A stretch of DNA of 8,128 bases from JAPUME01 sp964605715 (GTDB lineage: Bacteria > Acidobacteriota > Terriglobia > UBA7540 > JAPUME01), in the NCBI GenBank assembly GCA_964605715.1, contig CAZSDV010000073.1, positions 1 to 8,128 on the forward strand. Reading direction: 5' to 3'. Each line of letters opens with the position of its first letter. The first letter of the stretch is position 1. Shown piece after piece: positions 6,835-8,128 of this stretch. Position numbers and translations under genes: made by a program. Under the pieces are notes generated by a model. The model had not been told where the DNA came from and did not search any database. It saw only the letters and a list, made by a program, of their open reading frames with translations.

Positions 6835-6853
6835 GGCTAATGGCTAGCCTTTT
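6835..6853 (+). terminator. Weak candidate terminator after tsaE
   Basis: GGCTA (6835-6839), a 5-nt loop and TAGCC (6845-6849) are followed by TTTT (6850-6853). A five-pair stem with four Ts is marginal, and it overlaps the last codons of the convergent ispH. It could end tsaE transcription, but it may be chance. Confidence 0.25.
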
Positions 6854-7697
6854 CGATAGCACCAGTTATTTCTTCAATGCGGCTAATGACTGAAGCTATG
6901 CGACCGTCAGGAGTGGATGCTCCAGCGGTGATACCCACACTTTCAACGCCCTCAAGGTCATGCGCATCAATCTCATCCGCGACTTCAATATGGCGAGTGA
7001 TGGTTTCTTGTTGCTCGCAGATCTCTGCTAGTTTGTTTGTGTTTGCACTATTGCGCCCACCGATTACATACATCAGGTCAACTGGCGAAGAAATTTCCCG
7101 AGCGGAAATCTGACGGTCGGAAGTGTAGTCGCATATCGTATTAAATATACGTAGCTCTGTTGATCTTCCTATGAGTTTCGAGATTATTTTCTGAACTTTT
7201 TCAATAGGGTAGGTGGTCTGGACCACTACGCCCATCCTGGCATAGTGAGGCAGGGAGTCGGCTTCCTGAGGTTGCGTGATGACGGTTACGCGTTCCCCTG
7301 AGTAACCCAACACACCTTTGATCTCAGGGTGGTTCGGGTCACCAATGATGATGATATGATAGTCCTCTTGGCGAAGCAGTTCGGCGTATTCGTGGGATTT
7401 CTTCACATATGGGCAAGTTGCATCAAGTACCCGATTTCCTGCCTTGCGCAACCTGTCTTCTTCTTGAGGATGAACGCCATGTGTGCGGATTATAGCTGTG
7501 GTTCCATGGAGATTCTCGCCTTCGCTCGCAACCTCTACCCCGTCGCGCTTCATTTCTTCAATGACTTGCGGGTTATGAATTAAAGGTCCTATGGTTACGA
7601 TGGGCCCAGAAGCATTTTGGGATTCTTCGTTGGCCATCTTAATGGCCCGCTCCACACCGAAGCAAAATCCAGCCCCTTCATCGAGAATAATTTTCAT
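6837..7697 (-). CDS. ispH: 4-hydroxy-3-methylbut-2-enyl diphosphate reductase (IspH/LytB)
   Basis: IspH is the 4Fe-4S enzyme that converts HMBPP to IPP and DMAPP, the last step of the MEP isoprenoid pathway, in the cytoplasm. The 286-residue product is of normal size. Cluster-binding cysteines are Cys12 (A-G-F-C-F-G-V), Cys95 (D-A-T-C-P-Y-V) and Cys189 (N-T-I-C). Substrate and catalytic residues include His41 (H-N-P-Q-V), His74 (T-H-G-V), H-P-E at 123-125 with the proton-donor Glu125, T-T at 161-162, S-A-N at 217-219 and G-A-S-T-P at 259-263. I chose the ATG at 7695-7697 because M-K-I-I-L-D-E-G-A-G is the family opening and AGGAG lies 9 nt upstream; an earlier in-frame ATG at 7731-7733 would add 12 atypical residues. 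It lies downstream of nth on the same strand and has its own predicted promoter. Confidence 0.96.
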   Translation of the reverse strand: MKIILDEGAGFCFGVERAIKMANEESQNASGPIVTIGPLIHNPQVIEEMKRDGVEVASEGENLHGTTAIIRTHGVHPQEEDRLRKAGNRVLDATCPYVKKSHEYAELLRQEDYHIIIIGDPNHPEIKGVLGYSGERVTVITQPQEADSLPHYARMGVVVQTTYPIEKVQKIISKLIGRSTELRIFNTICDYTSDRQISAREISSPVDLMYVIGGRNSANTNKLAEICEQQETITRHIEVADEIDAHDLEGVESVGITAGASTPDGRIASVISRIEEITGAIEKASH

Positions 7698-7706
7698 AAA
7701 CTGAGT

Positions 7707-7711
7707 CTCCT
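7707..7711 (-). promoter_or_regulatory. Ribosome binding site of ispH
   Basis: On the minus strand this reads AGGAG, 9 nt before the ATG at 7697. It decides between the two possible in-frame starts. Confidence 0.7.
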
Positions 7712-7761
7712 GGCCAGGAACTCTTTTATCCAAACAAATGCTAAATATCTCTTACATATCC

Positions 7762-7790
7762 AGTATAGGTTAACTATAGAAGTGGGTCAA
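7762..7790 (-). promoter_or_regulatory. Sigma70-type promoter for ispH
   Basis: Read on the minus strand, TTGACC (7790-7785) is followed after exactly 17 bp by TATACT (7767-7762). Each box matches the consensus at five of six positions and the spacing is ideal. Transcription would start near 7755, giving a leader of about 58 nt that contains the ispH ribosome site. The -35 box overlaps the TGA at 7789-7787 that closes the nth frame as assembled, so the promoter sits at the very end of nth and lets ispH be expressed independently. Confidence 0.65.
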
Positions 7791-8128
7791 TCGGAGGATT
7801 TACAGGGGAAATGTATCAGCAAGGGCCGTATCATATTNNNNNNNNNNCAGAGAGCATCAAGAGGGCAATCGGTGCAGAGAGGCCTCCGGGCTGAGCAAAG
7901 TTGTCGTCCATGGTGGATTACTTGATGACTAAAATCAATCCATCGCTCCTGGGGAATTATTTTCATTAAATCTTTTTCAACTTTGTCGGGTGTTTTCTGT
8001 GTAGAGAATTTTAGGCGGCGCGAGATGCGAAAGACATGGGTATCAACAACTACTCCCGTAGGAATGCCAAATGCGTTTCCAAATACCACATTTGCTGTCT
8101 TGCGAGCTACGCCAGGCAGCGCAAGCAT
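7787..8128 (-). CDS. nth: Endonuclease III (Nth), partial: N-terminus outside the window, C-terminus broken by an N run
   Basis: Nth is a base-excision-repair DNA glycosylase/AP lyase that removes oxidised pyrimidines. The visible part begins in the helix-hairpin-helix motif, L-P-G-V-A-R-K-T-A at visible residues 4-12. Lys10 corresponds to the catalytic lysine and Asp29 (V-D-T-H-V) to the catalytic aspartate. F-S-H-Q-V-I-H-H-G-R at 66-75 leads into the iron-sulfur loop, with Cys78, Cys85 and Cys88 in C-X6-C-X2-C spacing. The fourth cysteine is expected at residue 94; that codon reads TG followed by the first N, so the two visible bases agree with Cys. Beyond the ten Ns the frame, if the gap is truly 10 nt, ends at TGA 7789-7787 after a tail that does not obviously resemble Nth. 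The true C-terminus is unresolved. The first Met in this stretch is internal, not the start. Confidence 0.92.
   Translation of the reverse strand: MLALPGVARKTANVVFGNAFGIPTGVVVDTHVFRISRRLKFSTQKTPDKVEKDLMKIIPQERWIDFSHQVIHHGRQLCSARRPLCTDCPLDALXXXXNMIRPLLIHFPCKSSD
7838..7847. other. Assembly gap of ten Ns
   Basis: A run of exactly ten Ns looks like a scaffold-join placeholder, so the real distance may differ. It lies in the last part of nth, beginning within the codon of the expected fourth iron-sulfur cysteine. Spacing and frame between nth and the ispH promoter region should not be trusted across it. Confidence 0.95.

Noticed and set aside
7329..7583. Plus-strand ORFs within ispH and nth (6877-7113, 7329-7583, 7617-7925)
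   Set aside because: They are opposite-strand shadows of ispH or nth, and one even runs through the N gap; no protein family is recognisable.
7698..7733. Longer ispH N-terminus starting at 7733
   Set aside because: The extra 12 residues are atypical of IspH, and AGGAG is correctly placed only for the ATG at 7697.
1..8128. Mobile element, CRISPR array, tRNA or rRNA genes, defence system
   Set aside because: I found no transposase, terminal inverted repeats, regularly spaced repeats, RNA gene sequence or defence domains; the genes are all housekeeping or transport.

Overview
The window is bacterial chromosome carrying single-copy housekeeping genes. It looks like a draft or metagenome assembly, because a run of ten Ns interrupts it near the right end. 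Base composition is moderate (roughly half G+C by eye) and genes are densely packed. The content points to a Gram-negative-style bacterium with type II fatty acid synthesis, the MEP isoprenoid pathway and a sodium-coupled amino-acid transporter. The order M24 peptidase-accB-accC without efp, together with the thiE/AGCS/SDR/nnr/tsaE run, would fit an Acidobacteriota- or PVC-like lineage. That is a guess from gene order and I hold it with low confidence.

Left part (+ strand): the C-terminus of an M24 (Xaa-Pro-type) metallopeptidase, then accB (biotin carboxyl carrier protein) and accC (biotin carboxylase), the biotin half of acetyl-CoA carboxylase. accC is full length (451 codons) but has an in-frame TAG at codon 204, inside the conserved E-K-x-L-E-N-P-R-H motif; everything on both sides of the stop is intact. 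Next come thiE (thiamine-phosphate synthase) and an AGCS-family sodium:alanine/glycine symporter.

Middle: behind a very strong Shine-Dalgarno sits a 79-codon ORF that is the two ends of a short-chain dehydrogenase/reductase fused in frame. The catalytic middle (about 160 to 170 residues) is gone, and the NAD(P)-binding motif carries a Gly-to-Glu change. It is followed by nnr (bifunctional NAD(P)H-hydrate repair enzyme) and tsaE (t6A tRNA modification ATPase), a widely conserved pair.

Right part (- strand): nth (endonuclease III, N-terminus beyond the window, C-terminus disrupted by the N run) lies upstream of ispH (last step of the MEP pathway). ispH has a good sigma70-type promoter, TTGACC-17 bp-TATACT, at the very end of nth. 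tsaE and ispH converge with only 31 bp between them.

I do not see a phage, transposon, CRISPR array, RNA gene or new multi-gene system. The points worth attention are the two damaged genes (accC nonsense codon and internally deleted SDR), which could mean genome erosion or, for accC, a consensus error. TAG ends four other genes here, so stop-codon reassignment does not explain it. The longest gene-free stretch is about 134 bp.
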